Shown here one piece after another: positions 1 to 6,885 of a stretch of DNA of 11,814 nt. Source of the stretch: Desulfuromonadales bacterium (GTDB taxonomy: Bacteria; Desulfobacterota; Desulfuromonadia; Desulfuromonadales; BM103); NCBI GenBank assembly GCA_030614505.1, contig JAUWTX010000035.1, positions 1 to 11,814 of the forward strand, read 5' to 3'. Numbering within the stretch: the stretch's first letter is position 1; each line of letters opens with the position of its first letter. The notes beneath the pieces are model-generated. The model was not told where the DNA came from. It searched no databases and was given only the letters and a program-made list of their open reading frames with translations. Made by a program: the position numbers and the translations under genes.

Positions 1-744
1 GGTTATGCGGCTTTCTTTGCCGTCGGTGCTTATACTACGGCGATCCTCACTACCACTTTCGGTATGAACTTCTGGTTGACGATCCCCTTTGCAATGCTCT
101 TCTCGGCGCTCTCAGGAGTTATTATTGGTGGTCCAACCCTGAGGCTCAGAAGCGACTACCTGGCGATTGTAACCCTTGGTTTTGGTGAAATAGTCAGGCT
201 CACTGCCAGAAATCTTGATATTACGGGTGGTTCCAGCGGCATCTATGGGATCGAAAGGCCATTCTTCTTCGGTATCGAAATGAATGGCAATATTCATTTC
301 TACTATGCTTTTCTCATGCTCGCTTTTTTGGCCATTTTTGTCAGTTTCAGACTGCAGTATTCGAGGTTGGGCAGGGCTTGGCAATATGTCCGTGAAGATG
401 AAGACGCCGCAGAGGCCATGGGTATCAACCGGGTCAGGGTCAAGCTTTCTGCTTACGTGATTGGTGCTGTGTTCGGTGGGGTTGCAGGGAGCTTCTTTGC
501 TGTCAAAATGACAGCGATTTCTCCCGAGACATTCATGTTTACCCAGTCAATCCTGATTCTCTTGGGTGTAGTCATTGGTGGGATGGGCAAGATACCGGGA
601 GTTATCTGCGGTGCTTTCATCCTGGTGCTATTCCCGGAAATATTCCGCTTTGTTGGAGATATGCGCCTGCTGGCTTTCGCTGTCATCATGCTGATCATCA
701 TGTTGAAACGTCCGCAAGGTCTCTGGCCGTCAAGGTTAGGCTAG
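1..744 (+). CDS. livM: LivM-type permease of a branched-chain/hydrophobic amino acid ABC importer (5' truncated)
   Basis: Inner-membrane permease subunit of a HAAT-family ABC importer. The frame is open from base 1, and the residues before the internal ATG at 64 (a GYAAFFAVGAY stretch) already match the family, so the start lies left of the window. The visible 247 residues hold several hydrophobic membrane segments. They also hold the family-typical stretch LRLRSDYLAIVTLGFGEIVR, followed by ITGGSSGI, and the later ReDEdAAEAMGIN loop, which is the usual coupling region to the ATPases. The gene ends 22 bp before livG, in the usual livM-G-F order; livH and the periplasmic binding protein are probably upstream, outside the view. 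The transported substrate cannot be read from this subunit. Linkage to hydroxyproline dehydratases suggests a proline or hydroxyproline-like substrate, which is inference. The family assignment is secure. Confidence 0.93.
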   Translation, partial: GYAAFFAVGAYTTAILTTTFGMNFWLTIPFAMLFSALSGVIIGGPTLRLRSDYLAIVTLGFGEIVRLTARNLDITGGSSGIYGIERPFFFGIEMNGNIHFYYAFLMLAFLAIFVSFRLQYSRLGRAWQYVREDEDAAEAMGINRVRVKLSAYVIGAVFGGVAGSFFAVKMTAISPETFMFTQSILILLGVVIGGMGKIPGVICGAFILVLFPEIFRFVGDMRLLAFAVIMLIIMLKRPQGLWPSRLG

Positions 745-766
745 TTGCGTTACAGGAGATTAAAGA

Positions 767-1534
767 ATGTCCCTGCTGGAAGTTAAGGATATTGTTCTGA
801 AATTCGGTGGCCTCACGGTTATCGATTCGATGAACATGACCATAAAAGAAGGCTCAATCATGAGCCTGATTGGTCCGAATGGTGCTGGGAAAACCTCCAT
901 ATTCAATTCAATCACCGGGTTTTACCAGCCCACCTCCGGCCAGATTAATTTTCTCGGTAAGCCGATCCTGCGAAAAAAACCATACAAGATTACCCAGGCT
1001 GGCATGGCGCGAACATTTCAGAATTTACGCTTGTTCAAAAATATGTCAGTCATCGACAATGTGAAATCTGGTATGCATTGCCGGTCTCATACCGGTTTTA
1101 TAGGCTCGGTACTGAGGTCTCCAAGCCAGCAAAAAGAGGAAAAGGAAATTACTGAGCATTGCGAGCAGTGCCTGGACTTTGTCGGTATTCTGGAGCAGGA
1201 AAATCGTAGTGCTTCAACCCTTGCTTATGGTGACCAGAGGCGCGTCGAGTGGGCACGGGCGCTGGCGACCAAACCCAAGTTTTTGCTGCTTGACGAGCCG
1301 GCTGCCGGGCTCAACTTTGACGAGAAACAGCAGCTTATTGAACTCATCAAAAGAATTCGTGATGAGCTCGGTATTACCGTGTTGCTGATAGAACATGACA
1401 TGGGATTGGTCATGAAAGTGTCTGAGTATATTTATGTGATCGATTACGGCAAGAACATCGCCCAAGGTCTTCCTGAAGATGTTAAGAATAATCCTAAGGT
1501 CATTGAGGCCTACCTTGGAAAGGATGATGACTGA
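767..1534 (+). CDS. livG: LivG-type ABC transporter ATP-binding protein
   Basis: Cytoplasmic ATPase subunit that powers the LivH/LivM permease pair. At 255 aa it has the normal family length. Walker A GPNGAGKT spans residues 36-43. The signature motif is the LivG-type variant LAYGDQRR (152-159) instead of LSGGQ. Walker B FLLLDEP spans 172-178 and the switch histidine is H210 in IEHDMG. The phrase GMARTFQNLRLFKNMSV after Walker A is characteristic of LivG. The ATG at 767 is preceded by AGGAG at 754-758, a good ribosome-binding site. The next gene, livF, begins 2 bp after the stop, so the two ATPases are likely translated together and form a heterodimer. All ATP-binding motifs are intact. Function as a Liv-type ATPase is certain at family level; the imported amino acid is unknown. 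Confidence 0.96.
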   Translation: MSLLEVKDIVLKFGGLTVIDSMNMTIKEGSIMSLIGPNGAGKTSIFNSITGFYQPTSGQINFLGKPILRKKPYKITQAGMARTFQNLRLFKNMSVIDNVKSGMHCRSHTGFIGSVLRSPSQQKEEKEITEHCEQCLDFVGILEQENRSASTLAYGDQRRVEWARALATKPKFLLLDEPAAGLNFDEKQQLIELIKRIRDELGITVLLIEHDMGLVMKVSEYIYVIDYGKNIAQGLPEDVKNNPKVIEAYLGKDDD

Positions 1535-1536
1535 AG

Positions 1537-2253
1537 ATGTCTGACGTAGTCTTGAAAGTTACCGATCTACACGCGCATTATGGGCAGATTCATGCACTAC
1601 GAGGGATTAACCTTGAAGTTAAGGCAGGTCAGATTGTTGCACTGCTCGGTGCCAATGGCGCCGGGAAAAGTACAACCATGAAATGCATCTCGGGTTTAAT
1701 GAAGCCGACCGGGGGCAAGATAGAGTTCATGGGAGAGAGTATCTTCGGTGTGGCTGCTCATGAAATTGTCAAGAAAGGACTGATTCAAGTCCCTGAAGGA
1801 AGACGGATCTTCAAGGGAATGACTATTCAGGAAAATTTAGAGCTCGGCTCTTTTACTCTAAAGGACGATGTTGAGCGTAAAAAGAGGATGGAGCATGTCT
1901 ACGAGCTGTTCCCGGTGCTCGGAGAAAGACGGCAAAGAGATGCTGGGCTGCTCTCTGGTGGTGAGCAGCAGATGCTGGCTATAGGCAGAGCGCTTATGGT
2001 TGATCAGAAGCTGGTTCTTCTTGATGAACCATCGATGGGGCTGGCACCCTTTTTGGTGAAAGAGATCATGAAGGTTATTAAACGGCTCAATCAGGAAGGG
2101 ATTACTATTCTTCTTGTAGAGCAGAATGCAAAAATGGCTTTAAGTATTGCTGATTATGGGTATGTAGTCGAAACTGGCGAAATTGTTATGCATGATGATG
2201 GTGGTGTTCTGCAGAAGGATGAGCGGATTATTAATGCTTATCTTGGTGAATAA
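1537..2253 (+). CDS. livF: LivF-type ABC transporter ATP-binding protein
   Basis: Second cytoplasmic ATPase of the amino acid importer, pairing with the preceding LivG. At 238 aa it has the typical LivF length. Walker A GANGAGKST spans residues 38-46, signature LSGGEQQM starts at 139, and Walker B LVLLDEP spans about 159-165. The switch position reads LLVEQNAK with Gln in place of His, which is normal for LivF and separates it from LivG. The LIQVPEGRRIFKGMTIQENL segment is also a LivF hallmark. The start codon lies 2 bp after the livG stop, with a purine-rich GGAAAGGA upstream inside livG, so translational coupling is likely. It closes the transporter part of the window; a 55-bp gap separates it from the dehydrogenase gene. 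Confidence 0.96.
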   Translation: MSDVVLKVTDLHAHYGQIHALRGINLEVKAGQIVALLGANGAGKSTTMKCISGLMKPTGGKIEFMGESIFGVAAHEIVKKGLIQVPEGRRIFKGMTIQENLELGSFTLKDDVERKKRMEHVYELFPVLGERRQRDAGLLSGGEQQMLAIGRALMVDQKLVLLDEPSMGLAPFLVKEIMKVIKRLNQEGITILLVEQNAKMALSIADYGYVVETGEIVMHDDGGVLQKDERIINAYLGE

Positions 2254-2262
2254 AAGGCAGGG

Positions 2263-2298
2263 TGTAAGCTGTAAGGCTGTAAGGAAAAACCTGTAAGG
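2263..2298 (+). repeat. Short tandem CTGTAAGG motif between livF and the dehydrogenase
   Basis: In the 55-bp livF/dehydrogenase gap the octamer CTGTAAGG occurs exactly three times (2269-2276, 2277-2284, 2291-2298). A fourth TGTAAG lies at 2263-2268. The first two full copies are directly adjacent. The last copy runs into the AAGGAG ribosome-binding site of the next gene, so the others carry decoy-like TAAGG cores. This is seen directly. The role is unknown; it may be slippage-type duplication or tandem Shine-Dalgarno-like cores. Confidence 0.6.
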
Positions 2299-2300
2299 AG
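2295..2300 (+). promoter_or_regulatory. Ribosome-binding site deciding the dehydrogenase start
   Basis: AAGGAG lies 8 bases before the GTG at 2309 and 11 bases before the in-frame ATG at 2312. The spacing favours GTG, but ATG is possible and changes the protein by one residue only. Confidence 0.65.
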
Positions 2301-2308
2301 ATGTCGGT

Positions 2309-3058
2309 GTGATGGATTTTTCTGGGAAAGTTGTTCTGGTGACCGGCGCGGCTTCAGGCATGGGCGCCGCTACGGCTCGTGAATTCAGTGCCGCCGGCGC
2401 AAAGGTAGTCATTGTTGATCGCAACGCTGAACTGGCTGCGCAGGTCGCTGCTGAGATATCTTGTGATCCTCCAGTTATTGGTGATATCAGCGGTTCAGCC
2501 TTTTGTAAAAAGGCCGTAGAAATTGCTGTGGAGCGTTATGGACGGTTGGATGTCCTGGTTAATGCTGCCGGTATCATCGTTCGTGCCGATGGCCTGGATA
2601 CGTCGGATGAGCAGTGGCAGAGGATTATGAATGTCAATGTAAACGGCGTGTTTTTTATGAGCCGTGCTGCTGTTGGTGTCATGAAAGAGCAGGGTTCCGG
2701 TTGTATTGTGAATTTTGGTTCGATCTGGGGTGAGGTGGGAGCTGCCGGAGTTATGGCCTATTGTGCCTCGAAAGGAGCTGTACACCAGATTACCCGGGCG
2801 ATGGCTTTGGATCACGTTAAGGACGGTCTCCGAATTAACGCGGTTTGCCCCGGTGAGGTTAACACGCCGATGCTGAGTTCCGAGCGTTCCGGGCCGGTCA
2901 CTCCTGAAATGATGCAGGCTCTGGCCGATTCGGTGCCTATGGGCCGCCTGGCTGAGCCGGTCGAAATTGCCCGAGTCGTGCTCTTTTTGTCATCAGACGC
3001 TGCCAGTTATATGACCGGCGCAATGATTAACGTAGACGCTGGGTTTACAGCTAGATAG
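2309..3058 (+). CDS. Classical short-chain dehydrogenase/reductase (SDR), substrate unknown
   Basis: NAD(P)-dependent oxidoreductase of the classical SDR family. At 249 aa the length is typical. The nucleotide-binding motif TGAASGMG spans residues 12-19. An acidic D37 follows the second beta strand, which favours NAD(H) over NADP(H). NAAG is at 85-88. The catalytic tetrad is N110, S138, Y151 and K155 (YCASK). The C-terminus (YMTGAMINVDAGF) is the normal family ending. The start is GTG at 2309 or ATG at 2312. The aldo/keto reductase begins 9 bp after the stop, so the two are almost certainly co-transcribed and may act in sequence on one hydroxyl/ketone pair. No motif reveals the substrate. Possible roles are oxidation of a hydroxyproline isomer or of an unrelated polyol or hydroxy acid. 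Family certain, role open. Confidence 0.9.
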   Translation: MMDFSGKVVLVTGAASGMGAATAREFSAAGAKVVIVDRNAELAAQVAAEISCDPPVIGDISGSAFCKKAVEIAVERYGRLDVLVNAAGIIVRADGLDTSDEQWQRIMNVNVNGVFFMSRAAVGVMKEQGSGCIVNFGSIWGEVGAAGVMAYCASKGAVHQITRAMALDHVKDGLRINAVCPGEVNTPMLSSERSGPVTPEMMQALADSVPMGRLAEPVEIARVVLFLSSDAASYMTGAMINVDAGFTAR

Positions 3059-3067
3059 GGGAGATTT

Positions 3068-4069
3068 ATGGAATACCGTATTCTCGGCAGGACTGGAGTC
3101 AAGGTCGCCCCGCTCTGTCTGGGCTCTGACAATTTTGCCAACCCCGCTTCAGAAACCGAGTCGATAGCAATTATCAATCGTGCCATGGCCGCCGGTATCA
3201 ACTTGATTGATACCAGTAATAGTTACGCCAAAGGTGAGAGTGAGGCCATAATCGGACGGGCTCTTGCTGCCAGTGGACGCCGTGACCAAGTGTTGGTTGC
3301 TACCAAAGTACATTACCTGGTTGGTCCCGGCCCGAATGATTGTGGCAATTCCCGCCTGCACCTGATCAAAGCTTGCGAAGACTCTCTGCGTCGTTTACAG
3401 ACCGATCATATTGACCTCTACCAACTGCATCGCCCTTCTTTCGACCTGCCAATTGATGAGACCCTGAGTGCATTGACCGATCTGGTGCGACAAGGCAAGG
3501 TGCGCTATGTCGGTTGTTCCACGACCCCGGCATGGAAGGCGAGGGAGGCGATTATGGTCAGCGAACTTAAAGGCTATGTTCGCTTCGTCTCGGAACAGCC
3601 ACCGTATAATCTGCTGGATCGACGTATTGAGAACGAAATGGTACCAATGTGCCAGGAACACCAGATGGGTCTTTTCCCCTGGTCTCCAATGGCCATGGGC
3701 ATCCTGGCCGGGCGGTACGCTGACGCCGAGAATGCGCCGACTGACTCTAGGGCCACTTTGCGTGGTGGAATCTACGCAGAACGGGTCACCGCACGAGGAA
3801 TAGAAGTTGGCAACAAGTTCGTACAGTTGGCAAAAGATTGCGACATGTCACCTGCACAACTGGCTGTTTTATGGGTAAAAGACCAACCCGGAATCACGGC
3901 CCCGCTTATCGGTCCGCGCACACTGGAACAGCTAGAACACTTTCTCCCCGTGCTGGAGATGGAGCTCACAGATCAGCTCCGTGAAGCATGTGACGAGCTG
4001 GTTCCACCGGGCAGTGCTGTTGCTGATTTCCACAATTCCGCACCCTGGATGAAAATGCAGATAGTCTAA
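3068..4069 (+). CDS. Aldo/keto reductase, substrate unknown
   Basis: NAD(P)H-dependent carbonyl reductase of the aldo/keto reductase (TIM-barrel) superfamily. At 333 aa it is of normal length for the bacterial aryl-alcohol dehydrogenase-like or beta-subunit-like branch. The opening MEYRILGRTGVKVAPLCLGS is typical. The catalytic tetrad is complete: D48 and Y53 (IDTSNSYAKGESE), K80 (VATKVH) and H121 (YQLHRPS). The cofactor-binding end is visible as LIGPRTLEQL near the C-terminus. GGGGAG at 3058-3063 overlaps the preceding stop and serves as ribosome-binding site. Its pairing with the dehydrogenase suggests an oxidation/reduction couple, for example moving a hydroxyl between stereoisomers through a ketone; this is inference. 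No lipoprotein or membrane signal is visible, so it should be cytoplasmic. Confidence 0.9.
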   Translation: MEYRILGRTGVKVAPLCLGSDNFANPASETESIAIINRAMAAGINLIDTSNSYAKGESEAIIGRALAASGRRDQVLVATKVHYLVGPGPNDCGNSRLHLIKACEDSLRRLQTDHIDLYQLHRPSFDLPIDETLSALTDLVRQGKVRYVGCSTTPAWKAREAIMVSELKGYVRFVSEQPPYNLLDRRIENEMVPMCQEHQMGLFPWSPMAMGILAGRYADAENAPTDSRATLRGGIYAERVTARGIEVGNKFVQLAKDCDMSPAQLAVLWVKDQPGITAPLIGPRTLEQLEHFLPVLEMELTDQLREACDELVPPGSAVADFHNSAPWMKMQIV

Positions 4070-4216
4070 TCCTTAACTGTAAGTTCATCGCCACTACATA
4101 GCCTGGTTTTCGTTGCCACGCAGCACTAAGGCGTCTGGCGGGACGCGATCCGCCGATTTTATTCTCAAGTTGTCCACACAGCAATAACGTAATCCAACTT
4201 TGCAAGGAGAGAAAAG
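4070..4216 (+). promoter_or_regulatory. 147-bp leader with two mutually exclusive hairpins before the hydroxyproline genes
   Basis: This is the longest gap between genes. GCGTC (4131-4135) can pair with GACGC (4142-4146) around a 6-base loop. GGCGG (4137-4141) can instead pair with CCGCC (4150-4154), plus a T-G closing pair, around an 8-base loop. The loop of the first contains the left arm of the second, so both cannot form at once. The second is followed by ATTTTATT (4156-4163), a weak T-rich tract. This resembles a small terminator/antiterminator switch, but stems are only 5-6 bp and no leader peptide or ligand-binding fold was recognised. A promoter inside the gap is plausible; no convincing -35/-10 pair was found. 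Confidence 0.35.
4204..4209 (+). promoter_or_regulatory. Ribosome-binding site supporting a TTG start
   Basis: AAGGAG lies 7 bases before the TTG at 4217. No ATG or GTG is available in frame at a suitable distance, and the family N-terminus (MKIRILAASDVKAAL) begins exactly here, so TTG is taken as the start. Confidence 0.7.
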
Positions 4217-5179
4217 TTGAAGATCAGAATACTTGCCGCCAGCGACGTCAAGGCAGCATTGCCGATGCCAAAAGCCATCGAAGCCATGAAACAGGCCTAT
4301 ATCCAATTCTCAACCGGACAATCGACAGTCCCTCTGCGAGCACATATCCCCACAGAAAAAGGCGTGACCCTGCTGATGCCAGCTTTCCTGCACGGTAGCC
4401 AGAACCTTGGGATCAAAATAATCTCCATTTATGAAGACAACCCCAAGCTGAACCTGCCGACTATCTCAGCAACCGTCATGGTCCTGGACCCCGAGACCGG
4501 ATTCCCATTGGCCCTGATGGATGGCAGCAGCCTGACGGCCATTCGGACCGGCGCTGGTGGCGGTGCTGCCGCTGACTCCCTGGCTCGCAAAGATGCCAAA
4601 AATGTTGCTCTGTTTGGTGCGGGAGTTCAGGCACGTACGCAATTACAGGCTGTTCTGGCTGTCAGGGATATTGAACAGGTCAGTATCATCGATCATTTTG
4701 AGGGAGCGGCACAGCGACTGGCCGATGACGTGGTTAGTTGGCCAAAGGCTCCGAAAGTTGTCCTTGGGCAGACTCCCAGCGAAGCTGTGCAGGATGCAGA
4801 TATCGTGCTGACCGCGACCACGTCTCCTGTTCCTCTTTTTGATGGCAACGACCTCAAGCCGGGAACCCATATCACCGGGATCGGCTCGTTCACGCCCGAC
4901 AAACGTGAAATTGATGAAAATACGGTCAGACGTGCATTGGTTGTCGTTGATTCTCGCGAGGCTTGCCTGGCTGAAGCCGGGGATATCATTATCCCCAATG
5001 TTGCTATCGATGCAGAAATTGGAGAGATCCTCAGCGGTGACAAGCCGGGTCGGCAAAACGATGAGCAGATCACCTTTTTCAAATCAGTCGGCATCGCCGT
5101 GCAGGACACGCTGGCTGCTGCAGTTGTCTATTCTGAAGCCATGGAAAAGGGGCTTGGAATTGAAGTCGATCTTTCTTAA
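4217..5179 (+). CDS. lhpI: Ornithine cyclodeaminase/mu-crystallin family reductase, probable delta1-pyrroline-2-carboxylate reductase
   Basis: Expected to reduce delta1-pyrroline-2-carboxylate to L-proline with NAD(P)H in the cytoplasm, the second step for 3-hydroxyprolines. At 320 aa it has normal family length. Conserved substrate-site residues are visible as R41, K67 (GIKIISIY) and R110 (SSLTAIRTGAGGG). The Rossmann motif is ALFGAGVQAR at 131-140. The later loop reads GIGSFTPDKREID (221-233), the imine-reductase/mu-crystallin form, and not the Asp-containing GGDCPGKTE loop of true ornithine cyclodeaminase, so deamination of ornithine is unlikely. The start is TTG with a strong ribosome-binding site. 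Its stop directly abuts the aconitase X start. Neighbouring 3-hydroxyproline dehydratases produce exactly its expected substrate. Alternatives in this family, such as other cyclic imine or ketimine reductases or L-alanine dehydrogenase, are less well supported by context. Confidence 0.8.
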   Translation: MKIRILAASDVKAALPMPKAIEAMKQAYIQFSTGQSTVPLRAHIPTEKGVTLLMPAFLHGSQNLGIKIISIYEDNPKLNLPTISATVMVLDPETGFPLALMDGSSLTAIRTGAGGGAAADSLARKDAKNVALFGAGVQARTQLQAVLAVRDIEQVSIIDHFEGAAQRLADDVVSWPKAPKVVLGQTPSEAVQDADIVLTATTSPVPLFDGNDLKPGTHITGIGSFTPDKREIDENTVRRALVVVDSREACLAEAGDIIIPNVAIDAEIGEILSGDKPGRQNDEQITFFKSVGIAVQDTLAAAVVYSEAMEKGLGIEVDLS

Positions 5180-6439
5180 ATGCATCTGACTAATCAAGAA
5201 AAAAGCATTCTGAGTGGTAGCCAGGGAGAAGCGGCGCGGATCGCATTGCAGATTCTCGTTGACTTGGGTGAAATCTTTGGTGCCGACGAAATGATACCGG
5301 TAACGCAGGTGCACATTGACACGACGATCTATATGGTCGATGCCGGAGTCGAGTTTGCCGAACGGATGGCAGAACTGGGGGGGAAGTTCGTAGTCCCGAC
5401 TCAACTCCACCCCAGCGCCATCGATCTCGTGCGTTGGAAAGAACTTCGTGTTGATCCCGAACTCCTGGAGAAAAGCAGAAGGATTGAGCGAGCCTATCTG
5501 CAGATGGGGGCGATGGCTACCTGGACCTGTGCTCCTTATCAGCAGGGACTGATCCCCCGGTTTGGTGAACAAATCGCCTGGGGAGAATCCAATGCGATTG
5601 CTTTTGCCAACTCTGTTATTGGTGCGAGAACCAATCGCTACGCCGATCTCATGGATATTTGTGCCGGGATCATCGGCAAGGGTCCCCGCTTCGGTTTGCA
5701 TCTGAGTGAAAATCGTAAAGCTGAAATTCTGATCACTCTTGAGGGCTTTACTGAGGAGATGTTTACTGACAGAGCCATTTACCCTTTGCTTGGGTTTGTT
5801 TTTGGTGAAATTGCCGCTGATCGCATAGCGGCCCTTGAGGGTATTCCATCAGGGGTCCCAATCGATAGTCTAAAGGCGTTCAGCGCTGCCGCAGCCTCTT
5901 CTGGTGCCGTTGGTCTCTTCCATATTATTGGCGTTACACCGGAAGCACAGACTCTGGAGATGTGCTCTCAAGGAGAGCCGCTTGAGCGCTTCGAGATTAC
6001 TCCTGCAATGCTCAGAAATGCAGAAGAGCGGCTATCTGACAATAAAATAGGCAGACCCGATCTTGTTGTTCTTGGTTGTCCGCACTTTTCAGAAGAGGAA
6101 TTTGTTCTGTTAGCCCAATTACTTCGAGGCAGGCAGATTCACGAATCAATCACCTGCTGGGTCTTTACCAGCCGCAAAGTTTACTCCCTTATCGAGACCA
6201 ATGACATTCTCAAAGAACTACAGCTTGTCGGTGTTGATGTTTTTACTGACGGCTGTCCCTTACAGTATCCGACTAAAAACTGGAGTTTCCATTCCGCAAT
6301 GTCCGACTCGGGGAAATTTGTCAACTACTGCTATTCGCAGACAGGTTTAAAGGTCGTCTACGGAAGCCTGGATGAGTGCGTTGAGACTGCTGTTGCAGGC
6401 AAACTCTACAAGGAGAGGGCACTATGGCGAACGAATTAG
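5180..6439 (+). CDS. acnX: Aconitase X large (catalytic) subunit, probable cis-3-hydroxy-L-proline dehydratase
   Basis: Large subunit of a split (type IIa-like) aconitase X, formerly DUF521. Bacterial members dehydrate cis-3-hydroxy-L-proline to delta1-pyrroline-2-carboxylate. The 419-aa protein opens with LTNQEKSILSGSQGEAARIA, typical of the family. It carries QVHIDTTIYM near residue 43, WTCAPYQ with C117, NSVIGARTNRYADLMD in the middle, LGCPHFS with C300, and DGCPLQYP with C359. These three Cys in family-conserved motifs are the probable iron-sulfur ligands. The ATG at 5180 follows the previous stop without a gap and has only a weak ribosome-binding site, so it probably depends on translational coupling. 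The small-subunit gene overlaps its last 16 bases. Archaeal relatives act on phosphomevalonate, but the neighbouring hydroxyproline genes argue against that here. Family certain, substrate inferred from context and bacterial origin. Confidence 0.88.
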   Translation: MHLTNQEKSILSGSQGEAARIALQILVDLGEIFGADEMIPVTQVHIDTTIYMVDAGVEFAERMAELGGKFVVPTQLHPSAIDLVRWKELRVDPELLEKSRRIERAYLQMGAMATWTCAPYQQGLIPRFGEQIAWGESNAIAFANSVIGARTNRYADLMDICAGIIGKGPRFGLHLSENRKAEILITLEGFTEEMFTDRAIYPLLGFVFGEIAADRIAALEGIPSGVPIDSLKAFSAAAASSGAVGLFHIIGVTPEAQTLEMCSQGEPLERFEITPAMLRNAEERLSDNKIGRPDLVVLGCPHFSEEEFVLLAQLLRGRQIHESITCWVFTSRKVYSLIETNDILKELQLVGVDVFTDGCPLQYPTKNWSFHSAMSDSGKFVNYCYSQTGLKVVYGSLDECVETAVAGKLYKERALWRTN

Positions 6440-6846
6440 CTGCCCACTGCGTTGTCTCTGGAGTTGCTGAGGGAGAAGTGATTGCCTCGTCTCAATCAAT
6501 AAGTTTTTGGGGTGGCGTTGATCCCGCGACCGGTCTGATCAATGACCCTCGGCATGAACTGTTTGGTCAGTCGATTGCGGGGAAAGTCCTTGTTTTCCCC
6601 TTTGGCAAGGGGTCAAGTACCGGCTCTCTGATGATTCTGGAGCTGGTCCGGGTCAATAAAGCTCCTGCGGCCATGATCAATATCAAAACCGAACCGATCC
6701 TGGCAACGGGCCCGATTGTTTGCAAGCACTTCTATGGCAAAGAAATCCCCATAGTCACCATGGAAAAGAGCTTGTTCGACACGTTGAAGTCTGGCCAGTA
6801 TGCGAAGGTCAATGCATCTCTTGGCCGGGTTATTGTCCGTGACTGA
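6424..6846 (+). CDS. Aconitase X small (swivel domain) subunit
   Basis: Small subunit of aconitase X, formerly DUF126, equivalent to the aconitase swivel domain fused to the large chain in type I enzymes. It is 140 aa, normal for the split form. Clear family landmarks are SISFWGGVDPATGLI (residues about 25-39), the SIAGKVLVFPFGKGSSTGS stretch ending with S64-S65-T66-G67-S68, and KTEPILATGPIV. The serine in the GSSTGS loop is the expected active-site residue contributed to the large subunit. ATG at 6424 has AGGAG at 6411-6415, 8 bases upstream. The 16-base overlap with the large subunit indicates coupled, near-equimolar synthesis. It has no function without its partner. The first residues (MANELAAHCVVSGVAEGEVI) resemble other bacterial small subunits, with no signal peptide. 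Confidence 0.9.
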   Translation: MANELAAHCVVSGVAEGEVIASSQSISFWGGVDPATGLINDPRHELFGQSIAGKVLVFPFGKGSSTGSLMILELVRVNKAPAAMINIKTEPILATGPIVCKHFYGKEIPIVTMEKSLFDTLKSGQYAKVNASLGRVIVRD

Positions 6847-6871
6847 AGACGCTGTGGATCAATTTTGTGGC

Positions 6872-6876
6872 GGAGG
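6872..6876 (+). promoter_or_regulatory. Ribosome-binding site deciding the racemase-family start
   Basis: GGAGG lies 9 bases before the ATG at 6886. The frame stays open upstream to a TTG at 6865, but that codon would place this strong site inside the gene, so the ATG is preferred. Confidence 0.75.
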
Positions 6877-6885
6877 TGTTTGAAG

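Noticed and set aside
4170..4178. TTGTCCACA, similar to a DnaA box
   Set aside because: A single near-match with no AT-rich unwinding element, cluster of boxes or replication gene nearby.
4217..5179. True ornithine cyclodeaminase
   Set aside because: The catalytic Asp loop of that enzyme (GGDCPGKTE type) is replaced by GSFTPDKRE as in imine reductases of the family, and the context is hydroxyproline, not ornithine, metabolism.
5180..6846. Archaeal-type phosphomevalonate dehydratase (aconitase X type IIb)
   Set aside because: Bacterial gene context with hydroxyproline enzymes and no mevalonate-pathway genes; the split architecture is shared by bacterial type IIa.
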